DNA of 64,000 bases. It comes from Lolium rigidum (taxonomy: Eukaryota > Streptophyta > Magnoliopsida > Poales > Poaceae). Below the pieces are notes generated by a model. It had not been told where the DNA came from, searched no databases, and was given only the letters and a program-made list of their open reading frames with translations. The translations under genes were made by a program, and so were the position numbers. Position 1 is the stretch's first letter, and each line of letters opens with the position of its first letter. Of this stretch, positions 30,605 through 40,060 are shown in pieces. The stretch lies in NCBI RefSeq assembly GCF_022539505.1, contig NC_061510.1:97914292-97978291 (forward strand). The letters run 5' to 3'.

Positions 30605-30966
30605 GTATTCTCGTAAAGTGGTTGAGGCAGGCACATGGGACTAATTTATGCGCATTCTACGTTTGAGAGTACATCCGCATGACGACCAGTGAGCGGCGCA
30701 TAGCTGATTTCCTTCAAGTACTAAACAATATTCATAATTTTCTTTTATTACCATCAATTGTGTTGAGTGTCATTCATAATTTTGTTTATGATGATTTTTT
30801 ATGTATTCACAAACTCATATATTCATATTGATCTCGTTCTTTTAAAGAACAATAAGCTACGGGACCATCTCCTACCGAAGGGCCGTGTACAAGCAATTTA
30901 AGAGAATTGGCGGGATTTTTGATTGCGGATGTCATATCTCCAACTGGAGACTACCATTGCCGCTAA
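30605..30966 (+). pseudogene. ULP1-like protease gene tail of CACTA-B
   Basis: The first block (about 30618-30716) includes 'GTNLCAFYV' with the catalytic Cys, then a TGA where relatives have the second Cys, and 'YIRMTTSERRIADFLQ'. After an intron-like gap, the second block (about 30851-30966) has 'LRELAGFLIADVISPTGDYH' and stops at 30964. It corresponds to 31738-32049 of CACTA-C and 571-893 of CACTA-A, with one frame break before 30898. Decayed. Confidence 0.7.
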
Positions 30967-31266
30967 TGCCTCCATGTAATTTAGTGATTTTCATGTAATT
31001 AGATACAAACTATGCCAAATTGTATATATATGTATGCTTAATCGTAAGAGAAATTATATTATATATGCATCAACGCATACAATATGTAGCAGTGTAAAAT
31101 ATGTATACGAAAACTTGTTTGAAATAAAAAAGAATTGGAACCCAAAATAAAAAGGAATCGAATGGAAAACACAAAATAAAGGGGCTAAACTCCTAAACCC
31201 TAGCGCGTCCCTTAGTCTCGGTTGGTGTTACCAACCGGAACTAAAGGTCCTCTAGCTTGAGTGTTC

Positions 31267-31590
31267 CACAAGTGGAAAACGAGGCTACAGGCCCGGTCCG
31301 TTTGGGCCTTCAGTCCCGGTTTCCAAACCGGGACCAATTAGGCGGGACTAAAGGCCCCCCCCCCCCTTTAGTCCCGGTTCAAAAAGGCACCGGGCCTAAA
31401 AGTTGCGCCACGTGGTGCGGCCAGGGAGCTCGCGGTGGAAGGCCTTTGGTCCCGGTTCGTGGTACGAACCGGGCTCAGGGTACTGCCGCGGCAGAGAATT
31501 CCTATTTCTCTGCCGCGGCACAGGTTTAGGGTGCAGCAGCGTTTCTCTGCCGCGGCAGAAAAACAGGGCATTTCTGTGCCCGGCAGCTGA
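31267..31590 (-). repeat. CACTA-C left TIR and subterminal repeats, with GC palindromes
   Basis: TIR, then 'GTCCCGGTTTCCAAACCGGGAC'-type inverted motifs. The palindrome core 'CTGCCGCGGCA' then occurs three times between about 31484 and 31558, with a fourth, degenerate piece ('GTGCCCGGCAG') near 31578. Probable binding sites of the element's own proteins. Confidence 0.8.
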
Positions 31591-31737
31591 ATTTCAGCAA
31601 TGCATATATATCATTTAAGAAACCACAAACAAATCGTCGTGAATATATATAGACATCGTCAACAGTACACGTAATGCATGCATATCAAGTCGGATCTCTT
31701 TACTAAATCTATTAGCTTCTACAAAGTTGCTCAACAC
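31591..31737. other. CACTA-C 3' untranslated stretch of the ULP1-like gene
   Basis: A/T-rich non-coding DNA between the subterminal repeats and the stop codon of the gene. Confidence 0.5.
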
Positions 31738-34700
31738 CTAGCTATGACCTTCGCATAGTGCTCTCCACCTGGGGTTATGCACTCGGTAAGAAAGAATCCC
31801 GCGATTTCCTCTTGAATTGCTCGTATTTGATCCTCCGTTATGAGACGGTCCCGCAGGCGTATCATCTATATTTAAAAAAGGAGATCAATATATGAATGGA
31901 AATCATACAATAGATGGTACTAATTAAGATAATTGTGAGAATTTGTTATCATACACGAGTGGCATGTATTTGGGCATCCCCACCCTTGGGACAGGTCATG
32001 TCACGAATGAAGGTGCGTACGTAGTATCCACATAAGTTATTCCCGCGTTCCTGCCACATACACTTTACGAAAAAATAGTTCGATCAAACTAATAATCAAG
32101 CATCGTATTGAAAGTAAATATCATACATAGAGTTTCACGGACATAGCTATATATATAGTACTACTTACAGTGGTAATCTTCAAATGTAAGCTCCGGTTTC
32201 CATTTACCCGGAACAATGAGTGATGAACCGTTTCCAAGCCCTGCCCGGCAAAAAATAATGAGTAAATGAGTTATTGATTAGTTGATGATATCGTCGAATT
32301 AAAACAGATGAAGATGCCAATACGAAATTGATTGAAATTACCTCTGAAGGATGACAGCCATGTCCGCCCATTCCGCATATTCTTTATGTTTCGAGTCCAT
32401 GACCTTTACGACTCCTTTGTGAAGATCAATGATAAGGAGAATAAAGTGGAATCTGCACAAGCATAGCTCAATGATTAGGAGAATAAAGTGGAAGCTGCAC
32501 AAGCATAATGTATGTTATATATAACACTCACTTGAAGTTGTAGGGAAAGAATATTTCCTCTTTGTCTCGCTTGCTTCACTAAAAACATTACCATGTTGTC
32601 CTCTCGTGTCCTTGGCGAAGTCTCGAACCGTAACTTCATGAACCGTGTCCGGGTCTATGAACCCTGGCGGTAGGAGCTTGCCTCTTTTGCATTCGAGCTT
32701 CTTCATTCTGCATAATTAAATATATAGCGTACACAAAGAATATAGTGAGGATAATTGTTAGTGCAATGAATGAGCGCTGAGCTACAGACTTAATTACATA
32801 AATAAATCACTTACGGCAGTAGCAACCGATGACAGCTTTGTCGAGGGCGTCTTGATTGAATAACTCGAAACAGCTTCTTCTAACTCAAGGTTTATCTCCT
32901 CGTTCCCCGGAAGTAATGCTCATCTCTAAGATACACCGTGAGGTAGCGATCACCTCTTCGACAGGCTTTCAGGTACCGAGTCATGCAACCTTCGCATCCG
33001 AGTACCTAGACGCGCGAGCTCGCTGTGTTTGACGAGATCTTTTCCGTATCTATACTTGTTTACCACTTGAGCCGTTGGATAGTAATCTTCGTAATCAACT
33101 GATGCTCCCTGAGCTCTAGCCTCCCGTTCGATCATCGATGCCATCTCTGGATCATCATAGGGCTGCACGACGAAGTGGGGTATGGCCTGATTGTCCTGCT
33201 ATCCAAGCTGGGCGACTTTTTTTGCTTCTTTGCTCGCTCTATAGGACTGTCCAAGAGAGCGGTCATGATCAGATCTCAGCTCAGGTCTCTTCATTCTCGT
33301 CTCGGCAAAGTGCTTCATTGTTTGCGGTTTAATAAACATCTTCTTCGGCGCAAGAAACGCCTTTTGCTCTTCGTCTGCTCATGTGGTAACAACTCCGGAG
33401 TCTCGTGCCCTCATCGGAGTTGATGATCTCTTCGTAGCCGTAGGTGGTGCCCCGGTTAGCTTCCTCTTTTGCTTAGGTGGAGGCGGCGGAGTCTCCTGAC
33501 GAGGAGGAGGAGGCGGCGGAGTGTTTTCACGCGGAGGAGACTGCTCATGCACAGGGGAATCATCATCGCGCATAGGAGAATCATCACGCGGAGGAGACTC
33601 ATCACGCGGAGGAGACCCTGCAGGTGGCGGAGGAGGCGGAGGAGGTGGCCTCGCTTGGTGGCTTCTCACCCGGAAACACAATGTTCTCCTTCCGCCATTG
33701 CACGGTGGTTCTACGGGCTTCTCCCAGTTCTTTGATTTCCCCATCTTCACCTGCAGGGTGCTCAAGCACCATCCCCTCATAATCTCTCAACACTTCATCC
33801 ACCATCACAACAGCAAAGTCGTCTTGGACCGGACGGCAATGGTAAGACCTTGTAGGTAAGAAGATGCCGACCGCCGCCTTGAAGGATAGGTTGAAAACTT
33901 TAACATGCAGCTCACAAGGACGGCTCTCAGTGAGATCATCCACGGGGGTAGCGAGGAGGCTCGACCACCTCATCATTAATATGATCGGCCTCGCTGAGAG
34001 GAAGCTACGCTGCTTCTCCGGTGTTGTTGAGATTGCAGCGGGACGAGGGCATCGAGCAATGGCGCAGGATCTACAGCCTGCCCCCGAGCCATCTCGGGAT
34101 GTAAGTACTTGGGTTACCATGGTTAATTGGGCTTGCATGGTGGTAAAACCCTCCTCTAAGGTCGCTATGCGGTCTCGTTTCCCTTGCCTTTCTCCTCTCA
34201 TGGCTTTTATCAGGAAATCTCTTCCTTTCCGCAGGAAAGCCAATGTTCCACGGAACGGAGCCTTCTGTGCCTCGTGTTCGTCCGCCGTGTTCTTTGTTCC
34301 CAAGGGCGCGTGTCAGCTCATCGTTCTCTCTATCGGGCTGGAACCTCCCCTCCTCCACGTCCTTATGTGCTTTTTCCGGGGCTTCAATGGGAAACTTCGG
34401 ATGAGCTTTCTTATAGATGCACTTCCCTCGTTTCTGGATGCAACGTTTCCCCAATCCCGTAGAACCACTCCTTGCACCGTTCGATCCAACCGTGTGTCCC
34501 TAATCTGATCCCTTTCCTGGTCGGTTCCGCCTCAGCCTGCCTCCCACTTAGGACGGTTAGCCCCGTATCCACCGGACCCGGAATTTGGTGATATTTCTTC
34601 AACGCAGCATTTGCCTTATTTGTTTCCGACCTTTTCTTAAATTCTTCCGACTCCGTGCTGTACTTCACGAATTCGTCCCGTGATTTTTTACCCGCTCACT

Positions 34701-35464
34701 CGTCCGGAGTCTTCTTTTTCTTGATAAGGCCGCGCAATCTTTTCTTGTGGTTCTTGAATAGTTCGGCCATCTTCTTCTTGGCAAACTCGGTGAGGGCATG
34801 CTCCATCTTGGCCTTTTCAGCGGCACCCCCCTCTTCGGGTACTATGTTGAAATGTGACATGAGCTTGGTCAGAATGCTGCTTTTTGGCTACATCATCGAT
34901 ATAAAGACCTTGAGCTTCTTCCTCTGCAGACAGCACTAGTCCCTTTGGCTTGTTCCATTCTCGAACGGTGATCGGGACGTGGTCCCTAACAAGCACTCCG
35001 CATTGAGCTATGAATGCCTTTGCACCTTTCTCTGGAGCAATCGGTTTACCATCCTTAGCGATGTGGGTGATGTCGTGCCTAACACCGTCGTCCAACTTTT
35101 TGGCCGGGCCTCGCTTCCTCGACTTTACAGAAGAAGTGCTCGATCCGGAGGGCTAAAAAAGAAATAATTCATAGTCAGTACAATTTAATTGGTTAATGCA
35201 TCTAGTCGATCAACAACGGCTTAATTAATTTATATACCCGGGTGATAACTACGGTTCCGGAGCCATTATGATGATCTTCTTCCTCACCGGCGCCATTAGG
35301 ATCTTCTTCCTCAATATTCTCTCGCTCCCTCACCGGAGTCATTCAAAAAGTTGTTGTGACATCGTCACCGCCATCATCCGGAATAACGACGTCGTCGCGA
35401 TCATCCGAGTACCGTTGGCTATGAGGTCAGCCATGAAATTTTCTTGAGTTTCATCTCTCTCCAT
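31738..35464 (-). pseudogene. CACTA-C second gene: Ptta/En-Spm-type protein with C-terminal ULP1/C48 domain, multi-exon, decayed
   Basis: The start is at ATG 35464 ('MERDETQENFMADL'). Blocks follow: 35095-34650 ('MDDGVRHDITHI', 'HVPITVREWNKP'); the Ptta-type region 34668-34411 ('NKANAALKKYHQIPGPVD', 'IERCKEWFYGIGETLHP'); a Pro-rich linker (33680-33470); 33168-32950 ('YPTAQVVNKYRYGKDLV'); and 32706-32560 ('GFIDPDTVHEVTVRDF'). The protease exons come last: His/Asp (32453-32343, 'FHFILLIIDLHKGVVKV'), catalytic Cys (about 32049-31951, 'NNLCGYYVRTFI') and tail (31867-31738, 'IQEEIAGFFLTECITPGG'). All three catalytic residues are visible, but stops near 35355 and in other exons, and several frame breaks, make it a pseudogene. 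Exon edges are approximate. Confidence 0.8.
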
Positions 35465-35677
35465 GCTTTCTACAACGACACTGCAAACTATATATAGGAA
35501 CCATCATATGATCAAATTAAGGATAATGCGGAAAACTGAAAATGGAGTTACATATGTAGTTCTTAATTAACTAAGGATCGATAATATAGTGCTGAAAGCA
35601 GATAGTGTAGTTACATGCATACATAGATCGGGTTCATGTTTATTTAACCCTAATACATCAATCAGTACTACAAACTC

Positions 35678-36082
35678 TCAACGACCGCGCCGACCGGGAC
35701 CTGAGCCGTGCCGGGTGAACACCCAAAGCCACGGAACAGTCACGGGAGCATAGCTAACATGAGATCCCTGCATAACGCTCCATCCGGTCCTATACATGTT
35801 GTCTAACGCATACATGTAACGGCGAACGTGCTCGTCCTCCGCCGCAATGCGCTGAGCTACCTCCTCCGGCGGGGCTGGCTCCCTCCGAAACCACCGTGGC
35901 CCTTAAGACCTCCACCAAAGAATATCCGAGTCGACGACGGGACCCGGATTCCGCACCAAGGTGCGCGACCCAGAAGCTAAGACCTCCCAGTGCCACCCCG
36001 GCGGAGCCCAGTCCCGGACCTCCCCCAGCTGCTGCATCTCCTCTAGAAGAGTCAGACCACGGCGCGGCGGCTGTCGCGGCAT
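35678..36082 (-). pseudogene. Accessory Trp-rich ORF of CACTA-C (135 codons, one internal TAA)
   Basis: ATG at 36082; the frame runs 405 nt to a TGA at 35678 with a single TAA near codon 63. It is strikingly Trp-rich, with patches 'LGEVRDWAPPGWHWEVL', 'RTLVRNPGPVVDSDILWW', 'EDEHVRRYMYALDNMYRTG' and 'VTVPWLWVF'. The one-stop state and the coherent composition argue that it was coding. I recognise no named domain. It lies upstream of the second gene in the same orientation. It could be the partner of the accessory pseudogene at 38565-39094. Confidence 0.6.
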
Positions 36083-36181
36083 CGTAGCTACGAAAACAAA
36101 TCATATATATATATGTACCAACATAAATAAAAAAAAATCATAATATTGTGCTAAATAAAATAACTTCACTAGTTATCTGCG

Positions 36182-36218
36182 CTTCGTCTCCGCGGGATTG
36201 ATCTCCGCGGAGACGAAG
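36182..36218. repeat. Hairpin 1: 14-bp perfect stem, 9-nt loop
   Basis: 'CTTCGTCTCCGCGG' (36182-36195) and its exact reverse complement (36205-36218) around the loop GATTGATCT. A second copy in direct orientation lies at 37215-37245. Confidence 0.85.
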
Positions 36219-36242
36219 GGGTAACTGTTATAGGGAAACTAC

Positions 36243-36618
36243 CTCTATTTGGGGGGCGCCGGCAAGAGCGCCGGCACAACCGCGTAAGGGGGCGCCGGCA
36301 CGACATCCTCTATTTGGGGGGCGCCGGCAAGAGCGCCGGCACTACCGCGTAAGGGGGGCCGGCACGACATCCTCTATTTGGGGGGCGCCGGCACTACCGC
36401 GTAAGGGGGGCCGGCACGACATCCTCTATTTGGGGGGCACCGGCAAGAGCACCGGCACTACCGCGTATAAGGGGACACCGGCACAACATCCTCTATTTGG
36501 GGGGCGCCGACAAGAGCGCCGGCACTACCGCGTAAGGGGGCGCCGACCCTTAAATCCTCTATTTGGGGGGCGCCGGCAAGAGCGCCGGCACTACCGTGTA
36601 AGGGGGCGCCGACCCTAA
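36243..36618. repeat. Minisatellite, about 65-bp unit, six copies
   Basis: The phrase 'CTCTATTTGGGGGGCGCCGG' (or a close variant) restarts at 36243, 36308, 36372, 36424, 36492 and 36557. Within each unit 'GCGCCGG' recurs. Open frames running through it are a by-product of the repeat. Confidence 0.9.
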
Positions 36619-36639
36619 CCATTTTGCCAACTATTTTAC

Positions 36640-36862
36640 ACTAATTAATCTAACTACACTAATTAATCTAACTAACAATTAATCTAACAATTAATCTAAC
36701 AATTTTCTAACTTTTTATCTAACTTTTTATGTAACTATTGTTTCTAATTATACTAACTAATTTTACTAACTAATTTTACTAACTAATTTTACTAACTAAT
36801 TTTACTAACTATTTTTTCTAACTAATTAACCTAACAAACTAATCTAACAAATGACTAAAAAA
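36640..36862. repeat. A/T-rich low-complexity array in CACTA-C
   Basis: Tandem 'AATTAATCTAAC' and 'TAATTTTACTAAC' units (the latter about 13 bp, four copies near 36758-36812). Simple sequence expansion, non-coding. Confidence 0.85.
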
Positions 36863-36879
36863 AGAAAAAAAAAATAGGA

Positions 36880-37205
36880 GAAGGTGGGCGGCCGGCGGCT
36901 CTTACCGGCGGAGGAGGCGCGGTGGCGGGGGCGCGGCGGAGGAGGCGCGGTGGTGGGGGCGCTCGCGGCGGCGGAGGCGACGTGCGCGGCGGCGGGCGGT
37001 GGCGGGCGGTGGCGTGCGCGCGGCCGGCCGCGCGCGGGAGAGGCGGCGGAGGAGCCGACGGCGGAGACGGAGGGGGGCGGCGGCAGGAGGGGCGGCGGCG
37101 GAGGACGGCGTCGGAGACGGCGGCGGCGGAGGGCGGCGGGCGGCGGCGCGGCGGACGGCGACGGCGACGGTTACGGCGCGCGCGGATTGGGCAGCCTGGC
37201 GGCGT
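36880..37205. repeat. CGG/GGA-rich low-complexity tract
   Basis: Almost pure G/C with 'GGCGGC' and 'GGAGGCG' runs. All overlapping open frames give Arg/Gly/Ala runs and have no support as proteins. Confidence 0.8.
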
Positions 37206-37214
37206 CTGTGCGCT

Positions 37215-37245
37215 CGTCTCCGCAGGATTGATCTCCGCGGAGACG
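37215..37245. repeat. Hairpin 2: direct-repeat copy of hairpin 1
   Basis: 'CGTCTCCGC' and 'GCGGAGACG' arms around 'AGGATTGATCTCC', one mismatch from copy 1. Together the two copies flank a 1.0-kb segment holding the minisatellite, A/T-rich array and CGG tract. Confidence 0.8.
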
Positions 37246-37261
37246 AAGCGATGCAGTTATA

Positions 37262-37425
37262 CACCCCCCCTTTGGTCCCGGTTCGTGGCACCAACCGGGA
37301 CCAAAGGCCCCTTGGTCCCGGTTTGTAGCACAAGCCGGGCCTAAAGGCCTTTTTGCTGCGGTTTCGCTGCGCGCGCAAAAAAGGCCTTTAGGCCTGGTTT
37401 GTATTACAAACCGGGTCCAAAGACC
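37262..37425. repeat. CACTA-type subterminal repeats in the middle of CACTA-C
   Basis: Three inverted motif pairs of the kind 'TTTGGTCCCGGTTCG' ... 'AACCGGGACCAAAGG', the same sort as at the element ends (31300, 43660), but about 6 kb from either end. No TIR accompanies them. Confidence 0.8.
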
Positions 37426-37469
37426 ATTTTTAAAAAAAAAATTTGTTCCCGCCTTATTTCAAATCAAAA

Positions 37470-38405
37470 AAAACCACTGGCCACCGCACTGCCACACGTG
37501 TCCACCGCCGCCACCGCCGTGTACTGGCCACCGCCACCGCCATGTACAGACCACCGCCGTCACCGCCGTGTACTGGCCACCACCGTCACCGCCATGTACT
37601 GTCCACCACCGCCGCCACCGCCATGTACAGGCCACCGTCGCCACCGCCGTGTACTGCCCACCACCGCCGTCCTTTCCCCGTGCCACCGCACGCCACACGT
37701 GTCCACCGCCGCCGCCATGTACGGCCACCGCCGCCACCGCCGTGTACCGGCCACCGCCACCGCCACCGCCATGCATGTACAGAGCCACCGCCGCCACCGC
37801 CGTGTGCGGCCACCACCGTCACCGCCATGTACTGGCCACCACCGCCGCCACCGCCATGTACGAGCCACCGTCGCCACCGCCGTGTACTGCCCACCACCGT
37901 CGTCCTTTCCCCGTGCCACCGCACTGCCACACGGGTCCACCGCCGCCGCCGCCATGTACTGGCCACCGCCGCCACCGCCGTGTACGGCCACCGCCACCGC
38001 CATGCATGTACAGGCCACCGTCGCCACCGCCGTGTACGGCCACCACCGTCACCGCCATGTACTGGCCACCACCGCCGCCACCGCCATGTACAGGCCACCG
38101 TCGCCACCGCCGTGTACTGCCCACCACCGCCGTCCTTTCCACGTGCCACCGCACTGCCACACGTGTCCACCGCCGCCGCCATGTACCGGCCACCGCCGCC
38201 ACCGCCGTGTACCGGCCACCGCCACCGCCATGCATGTACAGGCCACCGTCGCCACCGCCGTGTACCGGCCACCACCGTCACCGCCATGTATCGGCCACCA
38301 CCGCCGCCACCGCCATGTACGGGCCACCGTCGCCACCGTCGTGTACCGGCCACCACCGTCACCGCCATGTACTGGCCACCACCACCGTCACCGCCATGTA
38401 CAGGC
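37470..38405. repeat. CCG-rich higher-order minisatellite
   Basis: The basic unit is 'CCACCGCCATGTACTGGC' and variants (about 24-45 bp). It is grouped into a larger repeat marked by 'CCGCACTGCCACACG', which returns at about 37483, 37685, 37919 and 38149 (spacing about 202-234 bp). Several frames on both strands stay open for hundreds of codons only because the repeat has few T/A-starting triplets. Confidence 0.9.
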
Positions 38406-38564
38406 CACTAGTTGTTTATATATTTTAATTGTATTTTCAATAAAGTCGTTGTGGCAGACGCTGATGATGAGAAAAGTTTCCCGCCAGATACATAGAATTA
38501 AAGTACAGAGCTCAACTGAAAATTAATTAAGATACATATGGCCAGATTCGACTGTTCGAGTCAT
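38406..38564. other. Spacer between the minisatellite and the accessory pseudogene
   Basis: A/T-rich non-coding DNA; on the minus strand it is the 3' flank of the accessory pseudogene. Confidence 0.4.
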
Positions 38565-39094
38565 TCAGTCATACTCGTGCCTAGCCCGATAGTACTCGCC
38601 ACTGTAGTCGTCGTAGTCGCCGTCATCATCGTCGCTGGCATCGGGGTCGCGGTAGTCGAACCTCGGCGGGAGAGCACGCGTGGGGCTGGGACCGAGGGTA
38701 GCACGGGCGGGGGCCACGGTGGGCCATGACGCCCTGGAGAGTCCGGCCGCGCCACCACGGCCGACGGCCGGCCTCGTTGAAGTCCGAAGGAGGCGGGCCG
38801 CCCTCCTCGTGCTCGGCAAGCGCCCTCTCACGTCGATTGATGAAGAAGCTTTCCCAAGTTGGGAAGTAGTCGGGATGCCATCGGGGATTCCTCCGCCTGC
38901 TCGGCGTGAGCTCGAAGTAGTAGTGGTTCGTGATGGCCATCTCGCGCGCCACACCTAGAGGGACGGGGAGGGACCGGTACGCCTCCGACGCTCAGCAACC
39001 AGCCGGTCGGGACGCGGTAGCCCGGCGGGCAGGGGTAGTTCGACGCGCAAAGCGCCTCCGCCTCCCGGAGGGTTAGAGATACGATGGAAGCCAT
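38565..39094 (-). pseudogene. Accessory Pro/acidic ORF of CACTA-C (about 175 codons, two frameshifts)
   Basis: It begins at ATG 39094 ('MASIVSLTLREAEALC') with 'YPCPPGYRVPTGWLLSVGG' and 'VPVPPRPS'. After a frameshift it continues 'MAITNHYYFELTPSRRRNP', 'WESFFINRRERALAEH' and 'NEAGRRPWWRGRTLQGV'. After a second shift it ends in a very acidic tail ('DASDDDDGDYDDYSGEYY'). The Pro/Cys motif, the Arg-rich helix and the 'AGRR.WW' block resemble hypothetical proteins I associate with grass transposons, but no biochemical function is known to me. Same strand as both main genes. The tandem repeats just upstream (39256-39470) may act as its promoter region. Confidence 0.6.
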
Positions 39095-39255
39095 GGGACA
39101 GAGTGATGAGGTTTGCAGAAATGAGTGTAGATGTGATATGTAAATGGAGGCCAAGCCATCATATATATAGTGAAAAAATGGCGGGAGGACGGAGGCGGGA
39201 AGCAGTGGAAAGCGCGGGAAGAAAAATAGGCGGGAACGCAGTGGCGCCGAAAACA

Positions 39256-39470
39256 TTAGTCCCGGCTGGTGGGTACAACCGGGGCTAAAGATCATTTTTT
39301 TTTTGTCATCTAACAAAACTGTCGGTGGGATAACCCTTTAGTCCCGGCTGGTGGGTACAACCGGGACGAAAGATCCTTTTTTTGTCATCTAACAAAACTG
39401 TCGGTGGGATAAGGACGTGTTGGTAACCTTTAGTCCCGGCTGGTGGGTACAACCGGGACTAAAGATGTCG
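39256..39470. repeat. Three tandem copies (83-92 bp) of a subterminal-type motif
   Basis: Each unit has 'TTTAGTCCCGGCTGGTGGGT' followed by 'ACAACCGGGACTAAAGAT' and, in the first two, 'GTCATCTAACAAAACTGTCG'. They lie directly upstream of the 39094 ORF on the minus strand. Confidence 0.85.
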
Positions 39471-39563
39471 GCAGGATAAGAACGCATGGGTGGACGCACT
39501 GCTCGATGAGATAAAGCATGTAGCGCACGACGCTCTGTCGAAGAACAAGACAAAGTAGAAGAG

Positions 39564-39992
39564 GTGCGAGTGCCTATAAAAGGAGCATCGATACGCCTTG
39601 CCGAAGCGGATCAACAAGCCAAGCGAGTTTCATTCCCATGGATGAAGGAAAGGGTTGGGAAATCTCCCGTGACACAGCTTCTCGAAGATGTCGTTGGTGC
39701 ACACGCGCCCTACGGCATCTTCGGAGGCTGTGCCTCGGAAAAATTTCCCGGCAAGCCCGTGAACGACTACATCTCCTCTAACAGTACTGTTGGGGAAAGG
39801 TTTGGGAAATCTCCCGTGGCGCAGCTTCTCGAAGATGTCGTTGGTGCACACGCCCTACGGCATCTTCGGAAGCTGCTCCTCGGAATTTTTCCCTGCAAGC
39901 CCCCGAACGACTACATCTCCTCTAACAGTAGTACTGTTGGGGAAAGGGTTGGGAAATCTCCACTTTTAATATCTTACATACAGTTAAATTGA
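39564..39992 (+). CDS. Repeat-encoded ORF on the opposite strand of CACTA-C (142 aa)
   Basis: The plus-strand frame starts with 'MRVPIKGASIRLAEADQQA' and contains a 49-residue repeat. Unit 1 has 'VGKSPVTQLLEDVVGAHAPY', 'GIFGGCASEKFPGKPVNDYI' and 'SSNSTVGER'. Unit 2 begins identically and then slips out of frame after 'VVGAHA'. The 147-bp DNA period is a multiple of three, so the frame is kept either by selection or by chance. I do not recognise the family. It runs opposite to the other genes of the element. Confidence 0.4.
   Translation: MRVPIKGASIRLAEADQQAKRVSFPWMKERVGKSPVTQLLEDVVGAHAPYGIFGGCASEKFPGKPVNDYISSNSTVGERFGKSPVAQLLEDVVGAHALRHLRKLLLGIFPCKPPNDYISSNSSTVGERVGKSPLLISYIQLN
39573..39582 (+). 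promoter_or_regulatory. TATA-like box before the 147-bp repeat
   Basis: 'CCTATAAAAGGAGC' lies in a GC-mixed context, a good match to a plant TATA box for plus-strand transcription. If used, the start would fall near 39605 and the first ATG downstream would be in 'CCCATGGATGAAGG' near 39640, inside the repeat ORF frame. Confidence 0.35.
39652..39970. repeat. 147-bp tandem repeat, about 2.1 copies
   Basis: 'GGGTTGGGAAATCTCCCGTG' or a close variant restarts near 39653, 39800 and 39946. Copies differ by single bases and a 2-bp loss near 39853. Confidence 0.9.
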
Positions 39993-40060
39993 TTGCCATG
40001 TTGAGATACTCATTTGTGCCATGAACATTCTACAATTAACTTGATGATGGAGCATCTTCA

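Noticed and set aside
33379..33780. Pro-rich ORF as a separate gene in CACTA-C
   Set aside because: It is the linker of the second CACTA gene, on the same strand and between its recognised blocks.
36182..37245. Helitron end suggested by the hairpins
   Set aside because: No CTRR within the usual distance after either hairpin, no 5' TC start at an A^T site, and the hairpins are in direct copies; not supported.
36884..37378. Arg/Gly/Ala-rich ORFs in the CGG tract
   Set aside because: Pure composition effect in low-complexity DNA.
37399..38526. Long Pro/His/Arg-rich and Gly/Trp-rich ORFs over the CCG minisatellite
   Set aside because: Several frames on both strands are open through a tandem repeat. 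No start context, motif or non-repeat conservation.
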